NCBI GenBank assembly: GCA_002428205.1
Contig: DIUH01000302.1
Span: 14,933-40,136 of the forward strand
Length of the DNA: 25,204 nucleotides
From: Planctomycetaceae bacterium UBA6163
GTDB taxonomy: Bacteria; Planctomycetota; Planctomycetia; Pirellulales; Pirellulaceae
Direction: 5' to 3'
Shown here: positions 1 through 7,520 of the stretch, piece after piece
How the letters are laid out: every line of letters begins with the position of its first letter
Position numbering within the stretch: the stretch's first letter is position 1
Program-made: the position numbers and the translations under genes
The notes under the pieces: model-generated
Databases searched by the model: none
Seen by the model: the letters and a program-made list of their open reading frames with translations, nothing else
Told to the model about the DNA's origin: nothing

Positions 1-5
1 CCGCA

Positions 6-1355
6 TTGCCGATCGTGGATCACGTGCCGCAACCTTATGATGGACCGAGTCGCGATGAGGTTATTGCGCTGCGTCATCAATTCGTTTCGCCAGGCGTGAT
101 CACCTATTACAAAGATCCCTTGATGGTGGTTGAGGGATACATGCAATACGTTTGGGATGAAACGGGCACGCGTTATTTGGACGCATTTGCAGGTATCGTG
201 ACGGTCAGCGTGGGGCACTGCCACCCCACGGTCGCCCAGCGGGTTCGCGAGCAAGTTGGCAAATTACAGCACACAACGACGATTTATTTGCATCCGACGA
301 TTGGGCTGTTTGCAAAAAAATTGGCGGAGAAGATGCCCGAAGGACTGACTCGGTCCTACTTCACCAACAGCGGCAGCGAGGCGAATGAAATCGCCATTTT
401 ATCAGCTCGCGAGTTTACCGGAAATCAAGATGTGGTGTCGCTTCGCAATGCTTATCACGGCGGGACTGCGGCAACGATGGGCATCACGGCTCACGGAAAT
501 TGGAAGTTCAAATCGAATTCACAGCCGAATATCCAGCATACTCATCCTGGATACTGTTACCGATGCCCTTACGATTTAACCTACCCGTCGTGCGAATTAA
601 AATGCGCGCATGACATCAAAAACGTAATCCAGTATCAAACGCCTGGCGAGATCGCTTGTTTTATTGGCGAACCGATCCAAGGTGTTGGCGGCGCAGTAAC
701 GCCACCGTCGGAGTTTTTTCAAGTCGTATACGATATCGTTCGCCAGCATGGTGGGTTGTGCATCGCGGACGAAGTTCAAGGTGGCTTTGGCCGCACGGGT
801 ACCCATTACTGGGCGCATCAGAATTGGAATGTCAAACCCGATATCATAACGATGGCCAAGGGGATCGGTAACGGCGTTCCGCTGGGTGCGATGACAACCA
901 CCGAGCCGATTTCCGCAGTGATGAAGAATCGTGTTCACTTCAACACGTTTGGCGGAAACCCAATTAGCATGACACAAGGTTTGGCGACGTTGGAAGTGAT
1001 CGACGAAGACGGACTGCAGCAGAACTCATTGAAAGTCGGGGCGTATTTGAAAGAGGGACTGCTGGAACTGCAAGACAAGCACCCATTGATCGGCGAAGTT
1101 CGCGGGATGGGGCTTTTGCTTGGCGTCGAATTGGTGCGGGACCGCGTCAGTCGCCAGCCAGCAAATACAGAAGCGGCCACGGTGATGGAGTTAATGAAGC
1201 GTCGTCAAGTATTGCTCGGCAAGGGCGGTCTTTTTGGAAACACGTTGCGAATAAAACCGCCGATGTGCATCAATCTTGATGACGCGTCCTACCTGATAGC
1301 GATGCTGGACGAAACGTTAACGGAAATCGAAAAGGGACAACATGGCCACGCTTGA
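6..1355 (+). CDS. Class III (PLP-dependent) aminotransferase, AGXT2-like
   Basis: PLP-dependent aminotransferase of class III (ornithine / beta-alanine / alanine-glyoxylate type), cytoplasmic. Visible family landmarks are the substrate-side GHCHP segment, TNSGSEANE, the acidic IADEVQGGFGRTG motif and the Schiff-base lysine K285 in MAKGIGNGVPLGA. At about 449 aa the length matches the family. An unusual Cys-rich stretch (HPGYCYRCPYDLTYPSCELKC, about residues 180-200) recalls the AGXT2-like branch. The TTG at position 6 is only the first start available in the window, and the true start may lie just upstream. The 3' end overlaps the preA-like gene by 14 bp, so the two are probably co-translated. 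Next to a dihydropyrimidine dehydrogenase, a role in beta-alanine or beta-aminoisobutyrate transamination at the end of reductive pyrimidine breakdown is likely. That substrate is inferred from context, not seen in the sequence. Confidence 0.88.
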   Translation: MPIVDHVPQPYDGPSRDEVIALRHQFVSPGVITYYKDPLMVVEGYMQYVWDETGTRYLDAFAGIVTVSVGHCHPTVAQRVREQVGKLQHTTTIYLHPTIGLFAKKLAEKMPEGLTRSYFTNSGSEANEIAILSAREFTGNQDVVSLRNAYHGGTAATMGITAHGNWKFKSNSQPNIQHTHPGYCYRCPYDLTYPSCELKCAHDIKNVIQYQTPGEIACFIGEPIQGVGGAVTPPSEFFQVVYDIVRQHGGLCIADEVQGGFGRTGTHYWAHQNWNVKPDIITMAKGIGNGVPLGAMTTTEPISAVMKNRVHFNTFGGNPISMTQGLATLEVIDEDGLQQNSLKVGAYLKEGLLELQDKHPLIGEVRGMGLLLGVELVRDRVSRQPANTEAATVMELMKRRQVLLGKGGLFGNTLRIKPPMCINLDDASYLIAMLDETLTEIEKGQHGHA

Positions 1356-2472
1356 AACGATCGTTAACGGTATGAAAATGCCGAACCCATTCATCATCGG
1401 TTCAGGGCCACCGGGAACGAATGCCAACGTTATCTGTAAAGCTTTTGATGAAGGTTGGGGCGCGGTGATCTGCAAGACGGTCAGCCTCGACGCGTCCAAG
1501 GTAATTAATGTCCAACCTCGCTATGCACGACTGCGCAGTCGCACCAGCGGCGAGATCTATGGATGGGAAAACATCGAATTGATCAGCGATCGATCGTTCG
1601 ACGTTTGGATCGACGAGTTCAAGCAGATCAAGGACAAGCATCCCGAAGGCTGTCTGATCGCTTCGGTGATGGAAGAATACAATCGCGACGCTTGGCAAGA
1701 AATCATCGGCCGCTGTGAAGCCGCCGGTGTCGACGGATTCGAACTGAACATGTCATGCCCGCATGGGTTGCCAGAGCGCAGAATGGGTGCGGCGATGGGC
1801 GAGAATCCGGAGATCCTAAAGGAGGTTTGTGGCTGGGCGATGGAAGCCGCGACTAAGCCGGTGTGGGCCAAGATGACTCCCAACGTCGCTCATATTGAAG
1901 AACCGTCAAGGTCGAGTTTAGCCGCCGGTTGCGATGGGATCAGCGCGATCAATACGATCCGCAGCGTGATTGGAGTCGACCTAGATACTCTGCGCCCCGA
2001 ACCGTCGGTGGAAGGTTACACGACACCAGGCGGATATTCATGCCAAGCGGTAATGCCGATCGCGCTGCGAATGTGTATGGAGATCGCGACGATGATTGGC
2101 AAAGAGTTTCCCGGACGAACGCTCAGTGGCCTTGGTGGAATCGAAACCGGTGGTGATGCCGCTCAATTCATTCTGCTTGGCAGCGACACGGTTCAGGTCT
2201 GTACCGGTGTGATGAAAATGGGCTATCGATGTGTCAAACCGATGTGCGACGAATTGCTGACTTTTATGGAAAAGCACAAGTTTGAAACCTTAAATGATTT
2301 CCGTGGGCACAGTTTGCAATTCTTTACAACCCATTCGGATCTCGTCAGGCGTCAAACCGAAGCGCGTGCTGCGAAACAAGCCGCGTTTGAACGAAAGAAA
2401 ATGATCCTGACCGATGGCCAATGGGATGGTGACGACTTTGTTGACCAAAGCGATGCACTGGCGCGGGGATGA
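1342..2472 (+). CDS. preA: PreA-type NAD-dependent dihydropyrimidine dehydrogenase subunit
   Basis: FMN-containing TIM-barrel subunit related to dihydroorotate dehydrogenase. It would reduce uracil or thymine to the dihydropyrimidine in the first step of reductive pyrimidine catabolism. The hallmark N136-M-S-C139-P-H-G matches the NLSCPHG signature of DPD, whose Cys is the catalytic general acid. WAKMTPNV, a TPGGYSCQAVMPIALRM loop and the phosphate-binding GLGGIETGGDAAQF plus VQVCTGVM segments follow in the expected order. The ATG lies inside the end of the aminotransferase gene. Oddly, the protein stops at 376 aa with a charged tail and shows no CxxCxxCxxxC clusters, whereas E. coli PreA (about 411 aa) ends in a ferredoxin-like 2x[4Fe-4S] domain. 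Electrons would then have to come directly from a PreT-like partner or a separate ferredoxin, neither of which is in the window. Confidence 0.85.
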   Translation: MATLETIVNGMKMPNPFIIGSGPPGTNANVICKAFDEGWGAVICKTVSLDASKVINVQPRYARLRSRTSGEIYGWENIELISDRSFDVWIDEFKQIKDKHPEGCLIASVMEEYNRDAWQEIIGRCEAAGVDGFELNMSCPHGLPERRMGAAMGENPEILKEVCGWAMEAATKPVWAKMTPNVAHIEEPSRSSLAAGCDGISAINTIRSVIGVDLDTLRPEPSVEGYTTPGGYSCQAVMPIALRMCMEIATMIGKEFPGRTLSGLGGIETGGDAAQFILLGSDTVQVCTGVMKMGYRCVKPMCDELLTFMEKHKFETLNDFRGHSLQFFTTHSDLVRRQTEARAAKQAAFERKKMILTDGQWDGDDFVDQSDALARG

Positions 2473-2488
2473 TCACGGAACCCGAGGC

Positions 2489-2512
2489 GATCAACAGGCT
2501 CGCATGTTGATC
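2489..2512. terminator. Candidate bidirectional terminator hairpin
   Basis: A perfect 8-bp inverted repeat, GATCAACA / TGTTGATC with an 8-nt loop, sits in the 49-bp gap between the convergent preA-like and L,D-transpeptidase genes. Location and symmetry fit a bidirectional terminator, but neither side has a clear T-run and the stem is only moderately GC-rich. Confidence 0.4.
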
Positions 2513-2521
2513 CGTTTCGGA

Positions 2522-3775
2522 TTAACGGCGAATTGTGACGGTGGAACCTTGGCTAAGGATTCCGTACAAATCGTTCGCATCCGCTCCACGCAGGCTGATG
2601 CAACCTGCGCTTGAGGGTTGGGACTTATCGGGGCTGCCATGAATGCAAAGCTGCTTGCCGAGATCCAGCCAAACGTTTCCATAAGGATTTCGTGGATCGT
2701 CTGGTGGGATCGGAGTGCCTTCTTTGTCATAGAATGTCTGGGCAGACTGCTTGTCTTGAACCGTATAAGTTCCCTCTTCCGGTGCTGGAGTTGTCCCGAC
2801 GGCGATCGGAAAACGTCCCGCGTAGAGATCACCCAGGAAAATGGTCAGCTCGTTACGCTGCAGATCGACTTCAGCACGGAATGGGCCGCGAACAACCTTT
2901 AGTTCAGTGCCCGGCAGGACTGTAACCGGATCGTCGATCGAATTGATGTTTGCCAACAGTTGCCAGGGAAGCTCATAACGTGATGCGATTTCCATCAACG
3001 TTTCTGCCTGACCGACGCGGTGCGGTTGTTCCAGCAAATGACGTCGGGAATAAATCACGGTTGCGGCAAGGGGGTCAAGCCGGTTCAGCATCGCAGTTCG
3101 TTCGGCAGCGTTAAGCCCTGGAGTGTTGTAGAACAGACTGAGCGTCGCGAGGGCTTCGGCGGGTTGATCAGCGGCATACTGGCGATCGGCGGTGCGAATC
3201 GCATTGGCTAGTCCAACATTTGCGTCGGACGTTTCGCTAGCGGACTCTTGCGTCGGGCCAGGAAGGTCGATGCTGTCGCCAATTGGTTTCTCACCAGGCT
3301 TCCATCCCGACGGGGGCAGCGAGTCAATTGATCGAGGGTCCGGCAGATTCGAGGCAGCGACTTGTGTGGAAGGATAATCACCGCTGAGGTCCGTATTTAT
3401 TGCTGTTGCTGCATCGCCAGGCTTCGGCAGTTGTAGAGCCGACGGTTCGCGATCAGAAAACGACGCCATGGCTGCTGGGGTTCCGCTACGACTTGCTGCT
3501 ACAGCAACGTCTGCAGTTGTGGAATCTGAAAAGCTGAGCTGTGTTGGTGCTTTGGCCGCTTCGTCTGCCGACAGGGCACCAGTGTCGGTTCCAAAATCGC
3601 CGAATGATCCGGGCAATCCTTCGTCGATCCCCAGATCGTCAAACGATCCTGATTCATCTATCAAGTTAACAATGTGTTCCGGTAGCGGCTCGGGTGATGT
3701 CGTTAATGAAACATAGCAGCCATAAATGACCGTCATCATTAACAACACGACGATAGCTGTTTTGAGCGTTTGCAC
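2522..3775 (-). CDS. LysM and L,D-transpeptidase (YkuD) domain protein
   Basis: Cell-wall cross-linking or lipoprotein-anchoring L,D-transpeptidase acting in the periplasm. An N-terminal membrane segment (about residues 6-24) is followed by a long acidic, Ser/Asp/Pro-rich linker (about 30-190), a helical region (190-245), a LysM-like module (HRVGQAETLMEIASRYELP..., about 252-296) and a YkuD domain (about 300-416). The YkuD signature is complete: H379-GSP followed by SSAG-C392-ISL, C392 being the expected nucleophile. The start is GTG at 3775, chosen for the strong GGGAGG ribosome-binding site at 3785-3790. C20 follows IYG, a poor lipobox, so a signal anchor is more likely than a lipoprotein. 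Planctomycetes have variable peptidoglycan machinery, so a complete LDT is informative about the host's wall. The gene is monocistronic and convergent with preA. Confidence 0.9.
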   Translation of the reverse strand: MQTLKTAIVVLLMMTVIYGCYVSLTTSPEPLPEHIVNLIDESGSFDDLGIDEGLPGSFGDFGTDTGALSADEAAKAPTQLSFSDSTTADVAVAASRSGTPAAMASFSDREPSALQLPKPGDAATAINTDLSGDYPSTQVAASNLPDPRSIDSLPPSGWKPGEKPIGDSIDLPGPTQESASETSDANVGLANAIRTADRQYAADQPAEALATLSLFYNTPGLNAAERTAMLNRLDPLAATVIYSRRHLLEQPHRVGQAETLMEIASRYELPWQLLANINSIDDPVTVLPGTELKVVRGPFRAEVDLQRNELTIFLGDLYAGRFPIAVGTTPAPEEGTYTVQDKQSAQTFYDKEGTPIPPDDPRNPYGNVWLDLGKQLCIHGSPDKSQPSSAGCISLRGADANDLYGILSQGSTVTIRR

Positions 3776-4540
3776 GCGTAGGTTCCTCCCTGAAATCGCA
3801 ACCCCGCCTTGCTAGCGGAGCGATAAGCTTCAATCCAAAACTTACGCTACAAAACAAGCCAAAATAAGTCTAGGTCAGTTTGTTTAACTAACGCGTGAAC
3901 GTGAAACTTCCAACGGCAAGCCCCAGACTCAATTTCGGCAAGACTTCGCACAGCGGTCCGAAAGCCGCAAGTAAGGCAACAATTACCCAGATCCAAGGGC
4001 AAACGAGTCGCAATGATAGCATTGTCATGCGAGCGTTTTCCCGATTCGCACCTAGGACTATTCGCGACGAGGCCCCCAGCAGTGGTGTCAAATTACACTC
4101 GGATTTCTATGAAATGTGCTGACTGAAGTTTTCAAAGCCAGTCCTAACCTCGCATCGTCGGACAATCCTTTCTCGAGTGGATTTCTACCGCGCCGATTTC
4201 GTCAATAAGTTTACACATCCTAATTCATCGCCCGCAAATTCGATTCCGGTGGCGGTCGGTTTGGAAGACGGAAATAGTGAAGCGAATCAGCGACAGTATT
4301 TCGAAAAACTTGCCCAGCGATAGGTGTGAACCGCGACCTCAGTGATTAAAAATCAGGAACGCAACAGAAATCGATAGGCTGCAATCGCGGCGAGCAAGTG
4401 GAAAATCATAACCAAACACAGGTTGCCGTTGAATCATCCTTCACGCCTTCACTGCCCCTCCCTAGCACACCATGGCGATTGCTTGGAGTTGACCGACGGT
4501 AATGATGATCCATTTTGGTATAAACCTTATGCTGGCATTC
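3776..4540. other. Gene-poor intergenic stretch (765 bp)
   Basis: No convincing gene. A 67-codon minus-strand ORF (3888-4091) contains a hydrophobic segment beginning WIWVIVALLAAFGP and could encode a small membrane protein. It has no clear ribosome-binding site, is mirrored by an equally long plus-strand ORF (3895-4122), and resembles nothing I recognise. The rest (about 4123-4540) shows no ORF, repeat or RNA structure that I can support. Confidence 0.5.
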
Positions 4541-5569
4541 TCAACGCGATTGAACCAGGTAGCGAATTGCGGGGTTGGATTTACTGTAGCTGACAATCCT
4601 GACACTCAAATCGGCAGATCGATACAATTTGCACGCGCGACTGATGGCATCTAAAATCCACTGCTGGTCATTTCCGAAAGCACCTCCACCAAGCAGTGTT
4701 AAAAAAAGCGTTTTATTCTCTGATTCTTTAGATTGAATCAGCGCGGCGGCAAAGGTTGCCTCATAAGCAGCGTCGAGAATCAGCCGCGCGAATCGTTCCC
4801 ACTGGTGCGACGACAGACGACTGTATGCCACTGGCATTGCCGAACAGTAGACTTGGGATACCAGGTGGCGTGCGTCACCGATTGTAACCTGCGTTCTCCG
4901 CTGGATACCGACCATCAGGTTCGAACGCAAAGCATCGATCTCAGGTTCCGCTAAAGTTCGCAATTTCGCATCGATTTCTTGCATCCCCTGTTCTGAAGGG
5001 AGGGCGTAGCCGTTGCGCATTGTCCACAATCGGTTATCCACATTACCGAGCGCGATCCCTATTGATTCTAAACAATCGATTTGCTCGGATTCTGATTGAC
5101 CGATCTGGCCACCAACCGGCACAAAGTAATTCCGAAAGACAGTTCCCGCTCCGCACGCAATCGCGCAAGCGGGGCCTTGCGTGGGATCATTTTCATAAAT
5201 ACCAACTCCCTGTTCAGGAGTAACGCGCGGGTGAACCATCTCCAGCAGGTTGAACTGTGATGCGACTTGAAACGTTGCGTTTTGGTTAGCGGGATCCGCA
5301 TGAAGTGTCTTAACGTCTGCTACAACTTCATCCACGCTTAGTTCACCACCGAATTCACCTAGCGAGACGGTTTGGTGCCGAAGGTCCGCGAGTGAAATGA
5401 TTTCGAGGGTGCCGCACTGGTAAGTCCGCCCATTGACCTTCGATCTTAGGTGGTTGCCTTCAACCACAAAGTGGTTGCGAACCTCGTCAGGATGGCGTTC
5501 GGAAAACCCGAAAAGTCTCGTAAACCAGTCATCTCGATCGGCTGGCGGTAACGAAATTGGTTTGCTCAT
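4541..5569 (-). CDS. Uncharacterised macro-domain-like protein
   Basis: Not assigned to a named family with certainty. The 342-aa protein has no signal peptide or membrane segment and is probably cytoplasmic. Three blocks stand out: FQVASQFNLLE (100-110), a DPTQGPACAIACGAGTVFRNYF-type block (about 128-149), and near the C-terminus LTLLGGGAFGN followed by WI (290-305), a strand, and VRIVSYS (323-328). The last block resembles the phosphate-binding glycine loop and following helix of macro (ADP-ribose-binding) domains. The first two resemble a group of eukaryote-like proteins of unknown role that I recall only loosely. An ADP-ribose- or nucleotide-linked role is therefore inference. The ATG at 5569 has a weak AGGGA upstream. 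The gene is divergent from the SUMF1-like gene (185-bp shared upstream region). Confidence 0.7.
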   Translation of the reverse strand: MSKPISLPPADRDDWFTRLFGFSERHPDEVRNHFVVEGNHLRSKVNGRTYQCGTLEIISLADLRHQTVSLGEFGGELSVDEVVADVKTLHADPANQNATFQVASQFNLLEMVHPRVTPEQGVGIYENDPTQGPACAIACGAGTVFRNYFVPVGGQIGQSESEQIDCLESIGIALGNVDNRLWTMRNGYALPSEQGMQEIDAKLRTLAEPEIDALRSNLMVGIQRRTQVTIGDARHLVSQVYCSAMPVAYSRLSSHQWERFARLILDAAYEATFAAALIQSKESENKTLFLTLLGGGAFGNDQQWILDAISRACKLYRSADLSVRIVSYSKSNPAIRYLVQSR

Positions 5570-5754
5570 TAATTCAATCCCTGGTGTTGCAGCAAACGGA
5601 GTGGCGAGCGGTTACACTGACCACCGACAGACATTCTGCTTAACGCTAAATTCTTTTAAAATCGTGTGGCAAGCCGGCGTAGTTGCCATCCGACTGACGC
5701 GTGGAACGTCTTTCAGCTTTCTTTTTTTAACACAACTAATAAGAGGCAAACAAC

Positions 5755-6834
5755 GTGGCGCATCGCAGTTTTTTAACATTGATCACAATCACTATTCTGG
5801 TGTTGAACAATGATTCGGCGTTTACCCAGCAAACGCAGCAGGGCAAGACACATCAAGCGGTGCTTGGTGACGGCGTCACACTGGAACTCGTTTTCATTCC
5901 GCCCGGAAAGTTCATGATGGGCAGCACCGCCGAAGAGAAATTGTGGGCCACCGGAATCGAAGGCGGCGCGCAAGCTGGAACAGTTCGCGAATCTTATGAA
6001 GGCGATGCACCGCGACCGATGAACGTCAAGCAAGAATTCTATATGGGCCGAACAGAGGTTACAGTCGGGCAGTTCAAACGCTTTGTTGAGGCAAGTGGAT
6101 ATGTTACCGATGCCGAAAAACCGGGTGGAATGACGCAGTGTTTTAACCCGGCGTGGACCAACTATAACTTGACGACACAAGTCACTCACCCCTGGGAACC
6201 GATGCCAGGAAAAAGTTGGCGAGATCCGAACTTCCAATTTCCGCTGCAAGATGATTTTCCGGTCGTATGCGTTAGCTGGACAGATGCCCGAGCTTTCTGC
6301 CAATGGTTGACCGACCACGAGCGACAGGCCGGGCGCCTGCCTGATGGGCTTGTCTATCGATTGCCGATCGAGTCCGAATGGGAGTACGCTTGCCGTGGTG
6401 GCAGCCAAGAAAGCCAGTACTTTTGGTGGGGAAATGAGTTGAGCGACGGAGAAGGTCGGTTCAACATCTCGGCTGTCGACTTCTTGCCAGACCGAAAACA
6501 GAAATGGCCGCTTGCTAGCGCGCCATGGAGCGATGGATTTGCGTTCGTTTCGCCGGTTGATCACTATGGCTTAAGGGGCCGAAATGGCTTTGGAATCGCT
6601 GACATGTGCGGCAATGTTTGGGAGGTTGTCCTTGACCATTTCGACCCAACCGGCGGACACGAGGATCTGTATACATCAACTGATGGCTACCGTCCGGTTT
6701 GTCGTGGGGGCAATTATTTTGATGTGCCCGGTAACGCTCGTTGTGCTGTTCGCCTGGGGTTAGCCGGACCACATTACTCCGATTCACGCGACGGATTCCG
6801 CGTGTGCCTCGGACCACCGAAAGAGGTTCCGTAA
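5755..6834 (+). CDS. Secreted SUMF1/FGE-sulfatase-fold protein
   Basis: Exported protein of the formylglycine-generating-enzyme (SUMF1) fold. The N-terminus (hydrophobic residues about 6-18, then SAFT-QQ) looks like a signal peptide. Fold landmarks in order are LVFIPPGKFMMGS, RTEVTVGQFKRFVEASGYVTDAEK, FPVVCVSWTDARAFCQWL, YRLPIESEWEYACRGG, DMCGNVWEVVLDHFDPTG and CRGGNYFD...GFRVC. The catalytic Cys pair of true FGE, which lies in the GGSY-MCHRSYC-like segment, is not seen: GGNYFDVPGNARC keeps only the later structural Cys. Sulfatase activation is thus doubtful, and a carbohydrate- or metal-binding or structural role is equally possible. The start is GTG at 5755, chosen for AAGAGG at 5741-5746 (8-nt spacing). 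It is divergent from the macro-like gene. Confidence 0.85.
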   Translation: MAHRSFLTLITITILVLNNDSAFTQQTQQGKTHQAVLGDGVTLELVFIPPGKFMMGSTAEEKLWATGIEGGAQAGTVRESYEGDAPRPMNVKQEFYMGRTEVTVGQFKRFVEASGYVTDAEKPGGMTQCFNPAWTNYNLTTQVTHPWEPMPGKSWRDPNFQFPLQDDFPVVCVSWTDARAFCQWLTDHERQAGRLPDGLVYRLPIESEWEYACRGGSQESQYFWWGNELSDGEGRFNISAVDFLPDRKQKWPLASAPWSDGFAFVSPVDHYGLRGRNGFGIADMCGNVWEVVLDHFDPTGGHEDLYTSTDGYRPVCRGGNYFDVPGNARCAVRLGLAGPHYSDSRDGFRVCLGPPKEVP

Positions 6835-6973
6835 TCAATTCATCAAGATTGTTGACATCGGATTTTTTGTGCTGAAATGAAAGACTTTGGCAATGTCGTC
6901 GGCAATCCAATACCAATAACGACTTTACACTTCGGGTTTTTCGACCAGCCGCGGCGTAGTCGTGGACTGCGAA

Positions 6974-7222
6974 TTACAAAATCCAAGTTGCAAGTATTAC
7001 AAACGGACCGACCAAAGTTGCTGCGGCCACGACTGCCAACGTCAAGCATCCGCGTGTTGTCCGATAGTAGACGCGGTTGTAAGCCGCTTTTCGCGGATTA
7101 GTAAACCACCCCCAACCTCTGGGGGCTTTTACACCGAGACGATGGCGAATGGCGCGTTTAAGTGACGTGCGTGCCGCGATCCGCTTCTTGATGGATGGCC
7201 TGCGAAATCCGATTCTAACCAT
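6974..7222 (-). CDS. Small basic protein with C-terminal membrane segment
   Basis: 82-aa protein. A longer open frame continues upstream, but the ATG at 7222 is preferred because GAGGG lies 8-12 bases before it and the strongly basic, family-like sequence begins exactly there. Residues 1-58 are rich in Arg/Lys and contain GFRRPSIKKRIAARTSLKR and GWFTNPRKAAYNRVY. Residues about 59-80 form a hydrophobic helix (LTLAVVAAATLVGPFVILATW). The pattern of a basic repeat, then G-[WY]-x-x-[DN]-P-[RK]-[KR]-A-x-Y-N-[RK]-V-Y, resembles short proteins of unknown function that I associate with phages and other bacteria. No function can be given. A GC-rich stem around 7107-7125 lies inside this reading frame, so it is not called as a terminator. 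Confidence 0.6.
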   Translation of the reverse strand: MVRIGFRRPSIKKRIAARTSLKRAIRHRLGVKAPRGWGWFTNPRKAAYNRVYYRTTRGCLTLAVVAAATLVGPFVILATWIL

Positions 7223-7488
7223 ATCGTTTCCCTCGATTGATGGTGATGTATTCAAACATCCCGCTCGCGCACCCAACTGGTTAACGCCCTGCCCCGGAGC
7301 GCCTTTAGGCAGTAACGATGTTTTCGCTGACAAGGGTAATTGGTGTTCTGCCAGGCACGAAAGTGGCCTTCGTGCAACCAGCCCACGGCCACCGTAAAAT
7401 CGTAGTGATTTAAAACAGATTTCAAGTAGCCGCCAGTCGCGGCCCCACCCACCACAGTCCATCCGACAAGCCATCAAACTCAAGGCAG
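7223..7488. other. Intergenic stretch without supported gene
   Basis: Only overlapping short frames on both strands, none with a recognisable sequence or ribosome-binding site. It forms the divergent region between the small basic protein and gntR. Confidence 0.4.
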
Positions 7489-7517
7489 TTGACGGTCGAC
7501 CGTCGACCGAATATCTT
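7489..7517 (+). promoter_or_regulatory. Candidate sigma70-type promoter of gntR operon
   Basis: TTGACG at 7489-7494 and TATCTT at 7512-7517 are separated by exactly 17 bp. The expected transcription start, 6-7 bases after the -10, falls at the ATG codons 7521/7524. With no Shine-Dalgarno sequence in front of the gene, this points to a leaderless mRNA. Computationally unverified. Confidence 0.45.
7493..7509. promoter_or_regulatory. 17-bp palindrome, candidate GntR operator
   Basis: CGGTCGAC-C-GTCGACCG is a perfect palindrome around one central base, ending 11 bp before the gntR ATG and occupying the spacer of the candidate promoter. Its size suits a dimeric GntR regulator and suggests autorepression. 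It does not match the FadR TGGTNNGACCA-type consensus, so the assignment rests on position and symmetry only. Confidence 0.45.
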
Positions 7518-7520
7518 GCG

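Noticed and set aside
3888..4122. Overlapping 67- and 75-codon ORFs on opposite strands, one with a hydrophobic segment
   Set aside because: No ribosome-binding site, no recognisable sequence, and equal openness on both strands suggests compositional chance.
5773..6564. 263-codon minus-strand ORF inside the SUMF1-like gene
   Set aside because: Shadow of the real coding strand; no family resemblance, and the plus strand carries all SUMF1 motifs.
7107..7130. CCCCCAACCTCTGGGGG stem followed by CTTTT, like a Rho-independent terminator
   Set aside because: It lies inside the small basic protein's reading frame, where it encodes the APRGWGWF region, and points the wrong way for that gene.
6974..7483. 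Longer 169-aa version of the small basic protein
   Set aside because: The first 87 residues look like translated non-coding DNA, and the good ribosome-binding site is at the internal ATG 7222.
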